NCBI GenBank assembly: GCA_964366455.1
Contig: CAYISZ010000016.1
Location: 1 to 16,621 of the forward strand
Direction of reading: 5' to 3'
Origin: CAZLQR01 sp964366455
Lineage (GTDB): Bacteria; Patescibacteriota; Microgenomatia; UBA1406; GWC2-37-13
Length of the DNA: 16,621 bases
Shown here: positions 1 to 6,735 of the stretch, piece after piece
Layout: each line of letters starts with the position of its first letter
Position numbering within the stretch: the first letter of the stretch is position 1
The notes under the pieces: generated by a model
Databases searched by the model: none
Seen by the model: the letters and a program-made list of their open reading frames with translations, nothing else
Told to the model about the DNA's origin: nothing
Position numbers and translations under genes: made by a program

Positions 1-366
1 ACATATCTTTCTGTTCCGGCCGCTTTGTTTGTGATTTTATACTTTGTTCCAAAAGAACTTTTTGATCTACTTTTTACACAACGATTCTCACAGTCAACTG
101 GAATCGCCAAGAGTCTTGCCATTCCGTTTATCATATTTACGTACAGTAACTTTCTTTTGATTTTTGCACTCTACACTTTGAAAAAACCAAAGTACGTACT
201 GATGTCCAACGTTCTATTTTTCCTAGGAATGACAATCGGTTGTTACACACTTATCCCAAAATTAGGGGTATATGCTCCTGCATGGGTCATCACAGGATCG
301 TTATTGGTTTCATCGCTCACATTAGGAGTTAGTTCTTTATATGGCTACAAAAAACTTCCTGCATAA
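1..366 (+). CDS. Wzx-like polysaccharide flippase, C-terminal part (5' truncated by window edge)
   Basis: The reading frame is open from base 1 and ends at TAA 364-366, so the gene begins outside the window; the in-frame TTG at 25 is not a convincing start. About 121 residues are visible. They form three or four hydrophobic helices split by short basic loops (KKPKY, YKKLPA), as in the last helices of MATE/Wzx-type oligosaccharide flippases (MOP superfamily). Proteins of this family move lipid-linked glycans from the inner to the outer face of the membrane. The context supports this, since the next gene is a glycosyltransferase whose ATG lies 26 bp inside this frame. The call rests on hydrophobicity pattern and neighbours, with no diagnostic motif, so another polytopic transporter is possible. 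Confidence 0.55.
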   Translation, partial: TYLSVPAALFVILYFVPKELFDLLFTQRFSQSTGIAKSLAIPFIIFTYSNFLLIFALYTLKKPKYVLMSNVLFFLGMTIGCYTLIPKLGVYAPAWVITGSLLVSSLTLGVSSLYGYKKLPA

Positions 367-1165
367 AATCGCTTTTATTATCGTAACTCTAACTAATAGA
401 GAGGGCATTCGAATGATTTTGCATGACATTGCAGATAAGTATCCCTCATCCAATGTAATACTGGTAAACAATCTTAAAGCTTCATTGCACGATACTGTTG
501 ATGTCTCTAGTTATAATCTTAGAATTGTTGTCGTAGACCAAGGAAGAAACACAGGATACGCCAAGGCAGCCAACGATGGCGCCAAATCTGCGCGAGATCT
601 ATGGAATCCGGAGTATTTAGTTTTTCTAAACGATGACTTGCGCTTTACTACCGAATGGCTTTCCGACTGCATCGACTCACTAGAAAAGAAGAAATGGTTT
701 GCGACTACACCGTTACTTAAAAAACCGGATGGAACGGTTGAGAACGTGGGATACAAAGTGCTTCCACAAGGCAAGGTTGAAGAATTAAAAGTTCAAAGTT
801 CAAATTTCAAATTTCAAATTAACCCTGACGGTCTCACCGGTGCCGCTTTGGTGATAAATGCAAGAGATTTTTTTCTAATGAAGGGTTATGACGAAAGATT
901 TTTTGCCTACCTTGAGGATGTGGATTTATTTTTAAGAGCTAAAAAAAACGGTAAGAAGTTTGGAACTACTGTCAGCTCCTTCGTAGTTCATCAAGGACAG
1001 GGAACATCATCTAAAATGAAGACTTTCAAAGCGTGGCTTGATGTTAAAAACTGGTATCTGCTTATTTATAAACATTGGAAGCGCGAGGATTATCTCAAAC
1101 ATGGAGTTGATATCGCTATTGAACGCCTGAGAAATCTTTCGGGTCTCCTCAAATCATTTATCTGA
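341..1165 (+). CDS. Family 2 glycosyltransferase, WbbL/rhamnosyltransferase-like
   Basis: This 274-residue soluble GT-A fold enzyme would transfer a sugar from a nucleotide donor to a growing surface glycan at the inner face of the membrane. Visible family features are the N-terminal strand FIIVTLTNR, the donor-site segment around N70-TGYAKAAN, the metal-binding acidic motif LNDD (97-99), and the acceptor-side motif GYDERFFAYLEDVDL (182-196) with the likely catalytic acidic residues E192/D193, all typical of WbbL-like GT2 proteins. The ATG overlaps the flippase gene by 26 bp, suggesting one operon; a weak AGGAG lies 12 nt upstream. The 3' end overlaps the convergent gene by 12 bp. Residues about 151-160 (VQSSNFKFQI) are encoded by a heptad repeat array and look like a repeat-derived insertion between the DD and EDVD motifs. 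Confidence 0.85.
   Translation: MATKNFLHKIAFIIVTLTNREGIRMILHDIADKYPSSNVILVNNLKASLHDTVDVSSYNLRIVVVDQGRNTGYAKAANDGAKSARDLWNPEYLVFLNDDLRFTTEWLSDCIDSLEKKKWFATTPLLKKPDGTVENVGYKVLPQGKVEELKVQSSNFKFQINPDGLTGAALVINARDFFLMKGYDERFFAYLEDVDLFLRAKKNGKKFGTTVSSFVVHQGQGTSSKMKTFKAWLDVKNWYLLIYKHWKREDYLKHGVDIAIERLRNLSGLLKSFI
791..818 (+). repeat. Four-unit heptad array (NTTCAAA) inside a glycosyltransferase gene
   Basis: The units are GTTCAAA, GTTCAAA, TTTCAAA and TTTCAAA, tandem and in the same register, followed by TT. The same kind of array occurs between genes elsewhere in the window. Here it is translated as about ten residues. Confidence 0.85.
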
Positions 1166-2590
1166 TTTTTTAAAGAGGTAGAATATTGTTCCGCCCGCAG
1201 ACTCTGAAGCAATCAATTCTTTAGATCCAAACTGGTCAAGCTCCCACGTTTTCAAAGACTTGAAATTTAATTCACCTTCCTCAGAAACAACAAGAAGTTC
1301 ATCGGACATCGCGTATTCCTGCTCTTCCATAACTTTGTATCCTAGTATTTTTAGTATGTAACGATACTCATACCCTAAAGTTGCTAGAGGATTGTTTACA
1401 AAGTAAGCTACATTAATACCGTTATTGCTCAAAGGCATTTTCTTCAGAGCAGAGGCTGAGTTCGAGTATATTCTCTCAAATGGACGATATGCGTCTTTGT
1501 AGTATGAATTAGGGAATGAGATAAATGCCCAGACTATAAGCGCGGACAATACTGGTAACCATATTTTAGTTTTAACCTTTCCAAGAACGTATATGAGACA
1601 GCTCTGGACAGCTATCAAAAGAGGAAAAGCGTAATGAATTGCAACTTGATATCGAAGAGCTAAGTTAAACAGAAAAACTATCGAGATAAGTAGGTAGGCT
1701 ACGCGCTTTGCTTTTGTGTCCTTTGAAATAAACGCCAACACAAAGGTTAGTAGCGTTAGAAGGGCGACCGAAAGATTCATCCAGCTATATAGAAAGTTGT
1801 CGATCTGAAAAAATGTTGTAACTGGATTTGAAGAAGCTCGCATCATAGTCGCAGGACTTTCCGCATTTAAGAACGCTGAGTATGACTTGGTAATGAATGT
1901 GTTGGTAAACATTATGAAGTTGTGTCTAATTTCAAATAAGACTAGTGGCGCAAAAAGAAGTGCAGCTGCCAAACCATAAAGACTTAACCTAATCAAAATT
2001 TCTTTTGGCTTAACTTTGCTAAATGACCCAAGTACAAACGGCGCAAGTAAAAAGACTGCCGCCGGATGAAAGTTAAGAATTAAACCGGACATAAGCCCCA
2101 TACAGACGTAAAAAAACCTGTTTTTTTTGACGTAAAGGAATATTATTGATTGCAAAAATAGCGCTGCAATATATGAATAAGCATTCCCAGGATTACGAGC
2201 AGAGAACAAAAAATACGGTGTAATACTTATCCATACTCCGCTGAGTGCTGCGAACAGTATCCCATGATTTTTTCTGAGTATGTAAAAAATTAGTGTCGTA
2301 AATATTGTAGAGAATAAAGCATTACTAGCAACAAGTCCGTAGGGAAAGTTCTGCGTTAAAGAGACAAACGGAGCAAAAATGTAATAGTAATAAGGCCCAA
2401 GATAATAGCCACCGAACGATAGCTTAGGTCCAAGTAAAGTAAAATTCCTGTGCAATATTTCCCAGATCCACATCATATCTCTTCCCATGTCGGGGTTGAA
2501 GTTGCTACTAGCAAAAAGTCTGTAGAAATTTACAAACGCTACGAAGACAAAAAATACTAACTCCGGAATGAATCTTTTTATTTTTTCCAT
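1154..2590 (-). CDS. GT-C fold membrane glycosyltransferase (PMT/ArnT-like)
   Basis: This is a 478-residue polytopic membrane protein with roughly ten or more hydrophobic segments and a soluble C-terminal part of about 100 residues. After the first helix, the outer loop contains FNPDMGRDM (residues 32-39), an acidic D-x-G-R-D motif placed where GT39/GT83-type (ArnT, PMT) enzymes carry their catalytic aspartate. It is followed by an aromatic stretch GYYLGPYYYY (61-70). Such enzymes use polyprenyl-phosphate sugars to modify acceptors on the outer face of the membrane; the acceptor here is unknown. Its ATG lies 13 bp inside the end of the upstream gene, which is also a GT-C protein, so the two are probably coupled in translation. 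Its 3' end overlaps the convergent GT2 gene by 12 bp. Confidence 0.8.
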   Translation of the reverse strand: MEKIKRFIPELVFFVFVAFVNFYRLFASSNFNPDMGRDMMWIWEILHRNFTLLGPKLSFGGYYLGPYYYYIFAPFVSLTQNFPYGLVASNALFSTIFTTLIFYILRKNHGILFAALSGVWISITPYFLFSARNPGNAYSYIAALFLQSIIFLYVKKNRFFYVCMGLMSGLILNFHPAAVFLLAPFVLGSFSKVKPKEILIRLSLYGLAAALLFAPLVLFEIRHNFIMFTNTFITKSYSAFLNAESPATMMRASSNPVTTFFQIDNFLYSWMNLSVALLTLLTFVLAFISKDTKAKRVAYLLISIVFLFNLALRYQVAIHYAFPLLIAVQSCLIYVLGKVKTKIWLPVLSALIVWAFISFPNSYYKDAYRPFERIYSNSASALKKMPLSNNGINVAYFVNNPLATLGYEYRYILKILGYKVMEEQEYAMSDELLVVSEEGELNFKSLKTWELDQFGSKELIASESAGGTIFYLFKKSDK

Positions 2591-4038
2591 ACTTGATATT
2601 CAAGACCTCTAAATGAAACCTGTTTTGCTAAATTATATTTATTTTCTGTCATGTATTCTAGATGCCTAAATCCATAAATTGCCTCAGCGTACGGAACAAC
2701 AGTAATGGTCTCATTACCAGTTTTGCATGTTCGCGAATCACTAGTTTTTAAGTTTGGTCTGTAGTAATGTAGCGGATCAAATGAGGAGGGGAGCGCGCAG
2801 ACTTGATTTGATGGAATACTTGCGGCTAGGCTCTTCCAGTCCTCACGGTGGAAGCTGGGTATATATGTATATATAAGAGAGAAGGCCAGGAAGCCAGTGG
2901 CAAGAGTGACTCTTTGCCATTTCTTACTTGCTCCACGCGCAAGTAGGATGCTCATAAATGGAATGACATAAATAAATCTAAAGTACTGGAGTAACGGCTT
3001 GTAGAACGAAACCAAAAATCCTAGGAATATTGGCGCAAGGAATAGGGAGTAAAGTAATACTGTGTCATTCCGAAACGAACCCTTGTCATCCCGAGCGTAA
3101 GAGAGGGATCCAGCGTAGCGCTTTGCTAGATGCTTCGACAGGCTCAGCATGACAAAGTGAGAGACAAACAAAGTCCAGATACCAGCTACAGCATAGTACA
3201 CGATCTTTGGCTCCCAACTTATTCGCCCGCTTGTGAACTTGATTGGAAATAAAAGTAAATTTTTTAAATTTGCTTTTCCAAGTGTTGCAGACCAGTTAGG
3301 AATTGCCCGAAGCACTTCTCCAGAATTTTTTAGTTGCGTAAGAAAAAGTGGGTAGAGAAAGAAGCCAGCAACCAAAGTTCCGGGCAACAAATATATAAAG
3401 AGCTTAAACTCTTTCTTCAAAAGTAGATATCCGTACAGCACGGCAATAAAAAACACACTCCCATAATATGTCCCCAGCGCTAAGGCAATAAACACATTCG
3501 CAAATAAAATCAGTTTAAAGTTTTTAGTTGTAACTTTTAACTTTTCACTTTTATCTTTAAACTTCATAACGCTCCAAAAAATTAATGTCACTAGGAGCGT
3601 TATGACTGAGTACATCCTCGCTTCCTGCGAATAATAGATAATCAACGGATTGAACAAGAAAAACGCTGCAGCCCAAATCGCAATCGACTTTACGGACTTT
3701 ATAGACCTGCCTGCCGGCAGGCGTGCTTTATGGACAATCAGATACACAATCCATCCTGTTACCAAACTTGCCAAAACTGAAGGCATTCGAAGTGCAACTT
3801 CGCTGTAACCAAACATCCCCGTCCAAAACTTCATGAACAGATAGTAGAGTGGGGGATGAAAGTCATGAGGAGAGAACTGCGTCAGTATTTGACTGTAGTT
3901 ATACTGTTGAGCCACTCTTGCCGTTGTCGCCTCATCCAACCAAAGTGATTGGTTCAGCCCTATCAAGCGTAGGAGAAAGCCTCCCAGAAGAACTAAAAAC
4001 AGGGGATATTTTGTTATAATTACCTTTAAGTACCTCAT
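2578..4038 (-). CDS. GT39 (PMT_2 family) membrane glycosyltransferase with repeat-derived insertions
   Basis: This 486-residue multi-pass protein has clear PMT_2 hallmarks: SLWLDEATT (31-39, catalytic-type D35/E36 after the first helix), HDFHPPLYY (58-66), and YYSQEARMY (135-143). The family transfers sugars from polyprenyl-phosphate donors to acceptors outside the membrane. The chosen start is ATG 4038, placing a short basic stretch before the first helix. Three loops look repeat-derived: residues about 105-112 (ARLPAGRS, from a CCTGCCGGCAGG palindrome), about 159-168 (from a heptad array), and 295-326 (FVMLSLSKHL onward, from a 93-bp palindromic element). None breaks the frame and all fall between hydrophobic segments, so the protein may still be functional. 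The ATG is near the oppositely directed tRNA-Gly promoter, which lies inside codons 7-9. Confidence 0.85.
   Translation of the reverse strand: MRYLKVIITKYPLFLVLLGGFLLRLIGLNQSLWLDEATTARVAQQYNYSQILTQFSPHDFHPPLYYLFMKFWTGMFGYSEVALRMPSVLASLVTGWIVYLIVHKARLPAGRSIKSVKSIAIWAAAFFLFNPLIIYYSQEARMYSVITLLVTLIFWSVMKFKDKSEKLKVTTKNFKLILFANVFIALALGTYYGSVFFIAVLYGYLLLKKEFKLFIYLLPGTLVAGFFLYPLFLTQLKNSGEVLRAIPNWSATLGKANLKNLLLFPIKFTSGRISWEPKIVYYAVAGIWTLFVSHFVMLSLSKHLAKRYAGSLSYARDDKGSFRNDTVLLYSLFLAPIFLGFLVSFYKPLLQYFRFIYVIPFMSILLARGASKKWQRVTLATGFLAFSLIYTYIPSFHREDWKSLAASIPSNQVCALPSSFDPLHYYRPNLKTSDSRTCKTGNETITVVPYAEAIYGFRHLEYMTENKYNLAKQVSFRGLEYQVWKK
3063..3155 (-). repeat. Palindromic repeat element inserted in frame in a coding region
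   Basis: A 93-bp segment with terminal inverted repeats. TTGTCATCCCGAGC at 3083-3096 pairs with GCTCAGCATGACAA at 3142-3155 (12 of 14 positions complementary), and a second related arm, TGTCATTCCGAA, begins at 3063. The interior includes GATGCTTCGACAGGCTCAGC, wording I recognise as a dispersed repeat common in environmental bacterial genomes. It encodes residues 295-326 of the GT39 gene on the minus strand, starting with FVMLSLSKHL, between two membrane helices. The segment length is 31 codons exactly, so it adds no frameshift. Confidence 0.75.
3533..3560 (-). repeat. Heptad array (ACTTTTA type) inside the GT39 gene
   Basis: The four 7-bp units are ACTTTTA, ACTTTTC, ACTTTTA and TCTTTAA, followed by ACTT. 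Its base sequence differs from the TTCAAA-type arrays but it has the same period and unit number. It encodes a lysine-rich loop of about ten residues (near residues 159-168) between hydrophobic segments. Confidence 0.7.
3706..3725. repeat. Imperfect copy of the CCTGCCTGCC palindrome inside the GT39 gene
   Basis: It matches 18 of 20 positions of the perfect palindrome at 10213-10232; the central 14 bp (3709-3722, GCCTGCCGGCAGGC) are still fully self-complementary. On the minus strand it encodes the LPAGR peptide (about residues 107-111) in a loop after a membrane helix. Confidence 0.8.
4012..4020 (+). promoter_or_regulatory. Extended -10 promoter of tRNA-Gly
   Basis: TG-T-TATAAT, a perfect -10 hexamer (4015-4020) with the upstream TG of extended -10 promoters. 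A start near 4027 would give a tRNA leader of about 37 nt. No good -35 is seen. The site lies within the first codons of the opposite-strand GT39 gene. Confidence 0.6.
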
Positions 4039-4063
4039 GCCTTAAGCAAATGGTACACGATTT

Positions 4064-4137
4064 GCGGGATTAGTTAAGTGGTATAACATCACTTTTCCAA
4101 AGTGAGATTGGGGGTTCGATTCCCCCATCCCGCTCCA
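4064..4137 (+). tRNA. tRNA-Gly(UCC)
   Basis: A full cloverleaf can be drawn. The acceptor stem is GCGGGAT/ATCCCGC (4064-4070 with 4127-4133), the D arm runs 4073-4087, and the anticodon stem is TCACT/AGTGA with loop TTTCCAA (4094-4100), giving anticodon TCC at 4096-4098. The T stem is GGGGG/CCCCC with loop TTCGATT. The discriminator base is T (4134), as expected for bacterial tRNA-Gly, and CCA is encoded (4135-4137). It reads GGA (and probably other GGN) codons. Confidence 0.96.
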
Positions 4138-4138
4138 G

Positions 4139-4144
4139 TATAAT
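4139..4144 (+). promoter_or_regulatory. -10 box giving a leaderless cupin mRNA
   Basis: A perfect TATAAT starts 2 nt after the tRNA-Gly CCA and ends 7 nt before the ATG at 4152, so transcription would begin at or next to the start codon. The possible -35 is poor (TTCGAT in the tRNA T loop). Confidence 0.55.
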
Positions 4145-4151
4145 TTCAAAT

Positions 4152-4514
4152 ATGACAACTGAGGGACCACCAGAATCAGTGCATCACGCTAAAAAAATCT
4201 CATCTAAACAAGGTGAGGCTTTCACTCGTCCAGGTTTTACTGGCATAGAGTATGTGAATCATAAAGACGGACTTGGTTTTAATGTGTTTTCTGTCGATGT
4301 CACTGAAGGAAATCCAGGCAAAAAAATGGAAGGCTTCACGCGAACATATTTTGTAACGGAAGGGACGGGGACATTCACGCTAGACGGTGAGAACCATGTT
4401 GCAGAAGTGGGGGACCTTTTTGTTATCCCAGAAGGATCTGACTATTCCTATCAAGGCAAAATGAAACTCTTCGAATTCAATGTGAATACTCCATCTAAAA
4501 AAGCAGGCGAGTAA
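4152..4514 (+). CDS. Small single-domain cupin protein
   Basis: The 120-residue product has one cupin beta-barrel. The segment GFTRTYFVTEGTGTFTLDGE (about residues 61-80) matches cupin motif 1, and GDLFVIPEG (about 88-96) matches motif 2 (G-D-x4-P-x-G). The metal-binding histidines of both motifs are absent: T/Y replace HxH, and S/Y/S follow the PEG. It is therefore more likely a sugar- or ligand-binding or structural cupin than a metal-dependent enzyme. The substrate cannot be told from sequence. The next gene is convergent, 8 bp away, so this is a single-gene unit, probably transcribed from its own -10 box at 4139 without a leader. Confidence 0.75.
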   Translation: MTTEGPPESVHHAKKISSKQGEAFTRPGFTGIEYVNHKDGLGFNVFSVDVTEGNPGKKMEGFTRTYFVTEGTGTFTLDGENHVAEVGDLFVIPEGSDYSYQGKMKLFEFNVNTPSKKAGE

Positions 4515-4522
4515 TACATAAA

Positions 4523-5284
4523 TTAATTTTTTACACTCTTGTATAGTTCCTGGCTTTTGTCCAACTCCTCTGGGCGGTTGATGCCGATTCCTACCTCCTC
4601 AAATGGAACGGGGAGTGCGACAATTTTCTGACCGTTCTGAAAAGCGAGCTCCAATAATTCAGTTAGATAATATTCGTTTGTAACGGGTGACTTGGTTATT
4701 TTAGGAAGAAACTCCTTAAGAAAATCAAAACTCATACAGTACATCCCAGGATTTACTTCTTGAATCATTTTTTGCTCCTCCGTTGCATCCTTCTGCTCAA
4801 CAAGTCCAACAACATCTTTATTTTCATTTCTCAGAACTCTTCCCCATGCAAGACTGTTTGGATCATTAGATAAAGTCGTGATAAAGGAGAACGAGGATCT
4901 TGCTTGCTTATGCAAAGAAACCAGCTCCAAAAGACTCTCTGGTTTATAAAACATCATGTGGTCGCCGTATCCGACAAGAACTACGTCGGGGTTTTTGTTT
5001 TCCAGTTCTTTAAATCCAATCTGAAGCGCATGACCAGTGCCAAGCTGCTCTGTCTGGTTAGCAAAAATTACATTCATGCCAGACAGCGAATTTTTAACCG
5101 TATCGGCCATCGACCCGACAACAACCACGACTTCGCTTGCTACAGACTGCATCACTTCTACGGCGTATTTAATTATCGGTTTTCCATGAAAGAGGAGTGT
5201 CACCTTATTCTCTTTCTCAGACTTCATTCGGGTTCCTTTTCCCCCGGCGAGTATTATTGCAGCAATTTTTGTATCTGATGTCAT
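4523..5284 (-). CDS. GlmU-like sugar-1-phosphate nucleotidyltransferase (single domain)
   Basis: The 253-residue product (from ATG 5284) is a nucleotidyltransferase that would make a UDP- or NDP-sugar from a sugar 1-phosphate. Visible motifs are the nucleotide-binding loop LAGGKGTRM (12-20), QLGTGHA (80-86), the metal-binding YGD (106-108), VEQKD (162-166), VNPGMY (177-182, like the NxG of GlmU), EYYLTE (204-209) and GINR (234-237). These are closest to the uridylyltransferase half of GlmU, but the left-handed beta-helix acetyltransferase half (full GlmU is about 450 residues) is missing. A start nine codons upstream (5311) is open, but the -10 box at 5291-5296 would then lie inside the gene, so 5284 is preferred. 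The product could feed the glycosyltransferases nearby. Confidence 0.85.
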   Translation of the reverse strand: MTSDTKIAAIILAGGKGTRMKSEKENKVTLLFHGKPIIKYAVEVMQSVASEVVVVVGSMADTVKNSLSGMNVIFANQTEQLGTGHALQIGFKELENKNPDVVLVGYGDHMMFYKPESLLELVSLHKQARSSFSFITTLSNDPNSLAWGRVLRNENKDVVGLVEQKDATEEQKMIQEVNPGMYCMSFDFLKEFLPKITKSPVTNEYYLTELLELAFQNGQKIVALPVPFEEVGIGINRPEELDKSQELYKSVKN

Positions 5285-5290
5285 GGAGAG

Positions 5291-5299
5291 ATTATAGCA
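5291..5299 (-). promoter_or_regulatory. Extended -10 promoter of the nucleotidyltransferase gene
   Basis: On the minus strand it reads TG-C-TATAAT and ends 6 nt before ATG 5284, predicting a leaderless mRNA. Only 29 bp separate the divergent start codons at 5284 and 5314, and a weaker plus-strand TATAGC (5303-5308) lies 5 nt before the ATG at 5314. The gap thus appears to hold two back-to-back promoters. Confidence 0.65.
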
Positions 5300-5313
5300 A
5301 AATATAGCCATCT

Positions 5314-5673
5314 ATGATAAAGTTAGGTATGGGATTGATAGTAAATCTTTTTATTAGCACTGCTGCAGTACTCATCGCTTCGTACATAATTCCGGGAATT
5401 AAGGTTGCAGATCTTTTCACCGCAGTTGTTGTTGCGGTCGTGATGGGAATTCTAAACACGGTTATCAAACCAATTCTAATTTTTTTGACCCTTCCAATTA
5501 CCATAATTACCTTAGGCCTCTTTACCTTAGTTATAAATGCTGCATTGGTGTTGTTGGTTGATAGGATAGTTCCGGGATTTGCCGTAAGCGGATTTTTAGC
5601 AGCGCTGCTATTTAGCTTGGTACTCTCAATTGTTGGAGGCTTCCTAAACTCCATGAAGTCTAAAGAGGACTAG
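5314..5673 (+). CDS. YvlD / 'phage holin family IV'-type small membrane protein
   Basis: The 119-residue product has four hydrophobic helices and little else. The central segment NTVIKPILIFLTLPITIITL (about residues 49-68) with the following LVINAALVLLV is the hallmark of the YvlD family, often labelled Mycobacterial 4 TMS phage holin. There is no phage context here, and the biochemical role of chromosomal members is not established; they are inner-membrane proteins sometimes linked to envelope stress. ATG 5314 is used; an in-frame ATG at 5329 would also keep helix 1. The gene is divergent from the nucleotidyltransferase gene and convergent with galE. Confidence 0.85.
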   Translation: MIKLGMGLIVNLFISTAAVLIASYIIPGIKVADLFTAVVVAVVMGILNTVIKPILIFLTLPITIITLGLFTLVINAALVLLVDRIVPGFAVSGFLAALLFSLVLSIVGGFLNSMKSKED

Positions 5674-5716
5674 TCCTGAGCCTGCTTGCAGTGAGTTAGC
5701 CGAATCTGCCGAAGGA

Positions 5717-6733
5717 TTAATGATCCCAGCCTTGAGGATGATCTTTGTAGAACTGCGCAAGAGTTTTTATACTTTGCTCAAGTGACCGCTTCGGTTCCCA
5801 ACCCAGTAATGATTTTGCCTTGGAATAGTTGGCAAAAATCTTTGCCACCTCTCCAATTCGTCTTTCTGCCGAATCGGTGACCGGAAAGTCCACACCCATA
5901 ACTCTTTTTATTTCATTAACTACCTCAAGGACACTACTGCCGGTCCCTGTGCCAAGGTTAAATACGTCGCTCTTATTATTTTTAACTAAATACTCGTAAG
6001 CCTTCACGTGCGCGTCGGCCAGGTCCACCACGTTTATATAATCACGAACTGGACTTCCATCAGGAGTTGAAACTTTCTGATAGTTGAAATCAAACGGTCT
6101 TTGACCTAGCGCACCTTTAATCGCGTTCTGCATTAGTCCAAAGGTATCCCGCTTTGCGTCACCTAACATCCCATCATCGCTTGCGCCGCAGACATTAAAG
6201 TAGCGCAAGGACACATACTTCATCTTTCCGAGCTGGTCGTACCATTGTAAAAGTTCCTCACAGATTTTTTTTGTTGCTCCATACGCACTAGCAGGCCGCT
6301 GTAGGGGAGCTGTCTCGTCTACTGGTGGATTTTCCACCTCGCCATAAACCGTACAGCTACTGCTGAAGATAAACTTAGTGATATTGTTCTTAATCGCACT
6401 GTGAAGAAGTTTTTGTGTGCCAATCACGTTGTTTGTAAAGTATTTTTCCGGCACCTTCATACTCTCACCAACATTAAGTAGAGCAGCAAAGTGCAAAATT
6501 CCATCTATGTCTTTTTCCTTCGCTAGTGTTTCGCCTCCACCATCTACCGTTAAATCTTCGGAGTAAATATGTAGTTTATCCTGACCATACTTCTGTTGAA
6601 GTAGCTCTAGCGGTTCCTTAAATCCCTCAGAGAAATTATCAAGAGCAACTACCGTGTATCCAGCTTCAAGAAATAACTTGGTGGTGTTAACGCCAATATA
6701 GCCTCCCGCTCCAGTGATTAATACCTTTGCCAT
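5717..6733 (-). CDS. galE: UDP-glucose 4-epimerase
   Basis: This 338-residue NAD-dependent epimerase of the extended SDR family is a normal full length for GalE. It interconverts UDP-glucose and UDP-galactose (or the N-acetyl forms) in the cytoplasm and so supplies galactose-type donors for glycan synthesis. Visible features are the NAD-binding TGAGGYIG (7-14), the serine-rich strand IFSSSCTVYG (122-131), catalytic Y151-GAT-K155, RYFNVCGA (177-184), and the substrate-binding PDGSPVRDYINVVD segment near residues 224-237. It starts 2 bp after the stop of the EamA transporter gene, so it is probably co-transcribed, though a TATAAT overlaps that stop. It ends 43 bp from the convergent YvlD gene. 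Confidence 0.95.
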   Translation of the reverse strand: MAKVLITGAGGYIGVNTTKLFLEAGYTVVALDNFSEGFKEPLELLQQKYGQDKLHIYSEDLTVDGGGETLAKEKDIDGILHFAALLNVGESMKVPEKYFTNNVIGTQKLLHSAIKNNITKFIFSSSCTVYGEVENPPVDETAPLQRPASAYGATKKICEELLQWYDQLGKMKYVSLRYFNVCGASDDGMLGDAKRDTFGLMQNAIKGALGQRPFDFNYQKVSTPDGSPVRDYINVVDLADAHVKAYEYLVKNNKSDVFNLGTGTGSSVLEVVNEIKRVMGVDFPVTDSAERRIGEVAKIFANYSKAKSLLGWEPKRSLEQSIKTLAQFYKDHPQGWDH

Positions 6734-6735
6734 AC

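Noticed and set aside
5292..5654. A 120-residue open frame on the minus strand opposite the YvlD-type gene
   Set aside because: The plus-strand frame has the clear YvlD signature. The antisense frame is rich in T, K and I without structure and comes from the codon pattern of the real gene.
5314..5673. The holin-like gene considered as evidence of a prophage
   Set aside because: The family is widespread in chromosomes without phage, and no other phage gene is present.
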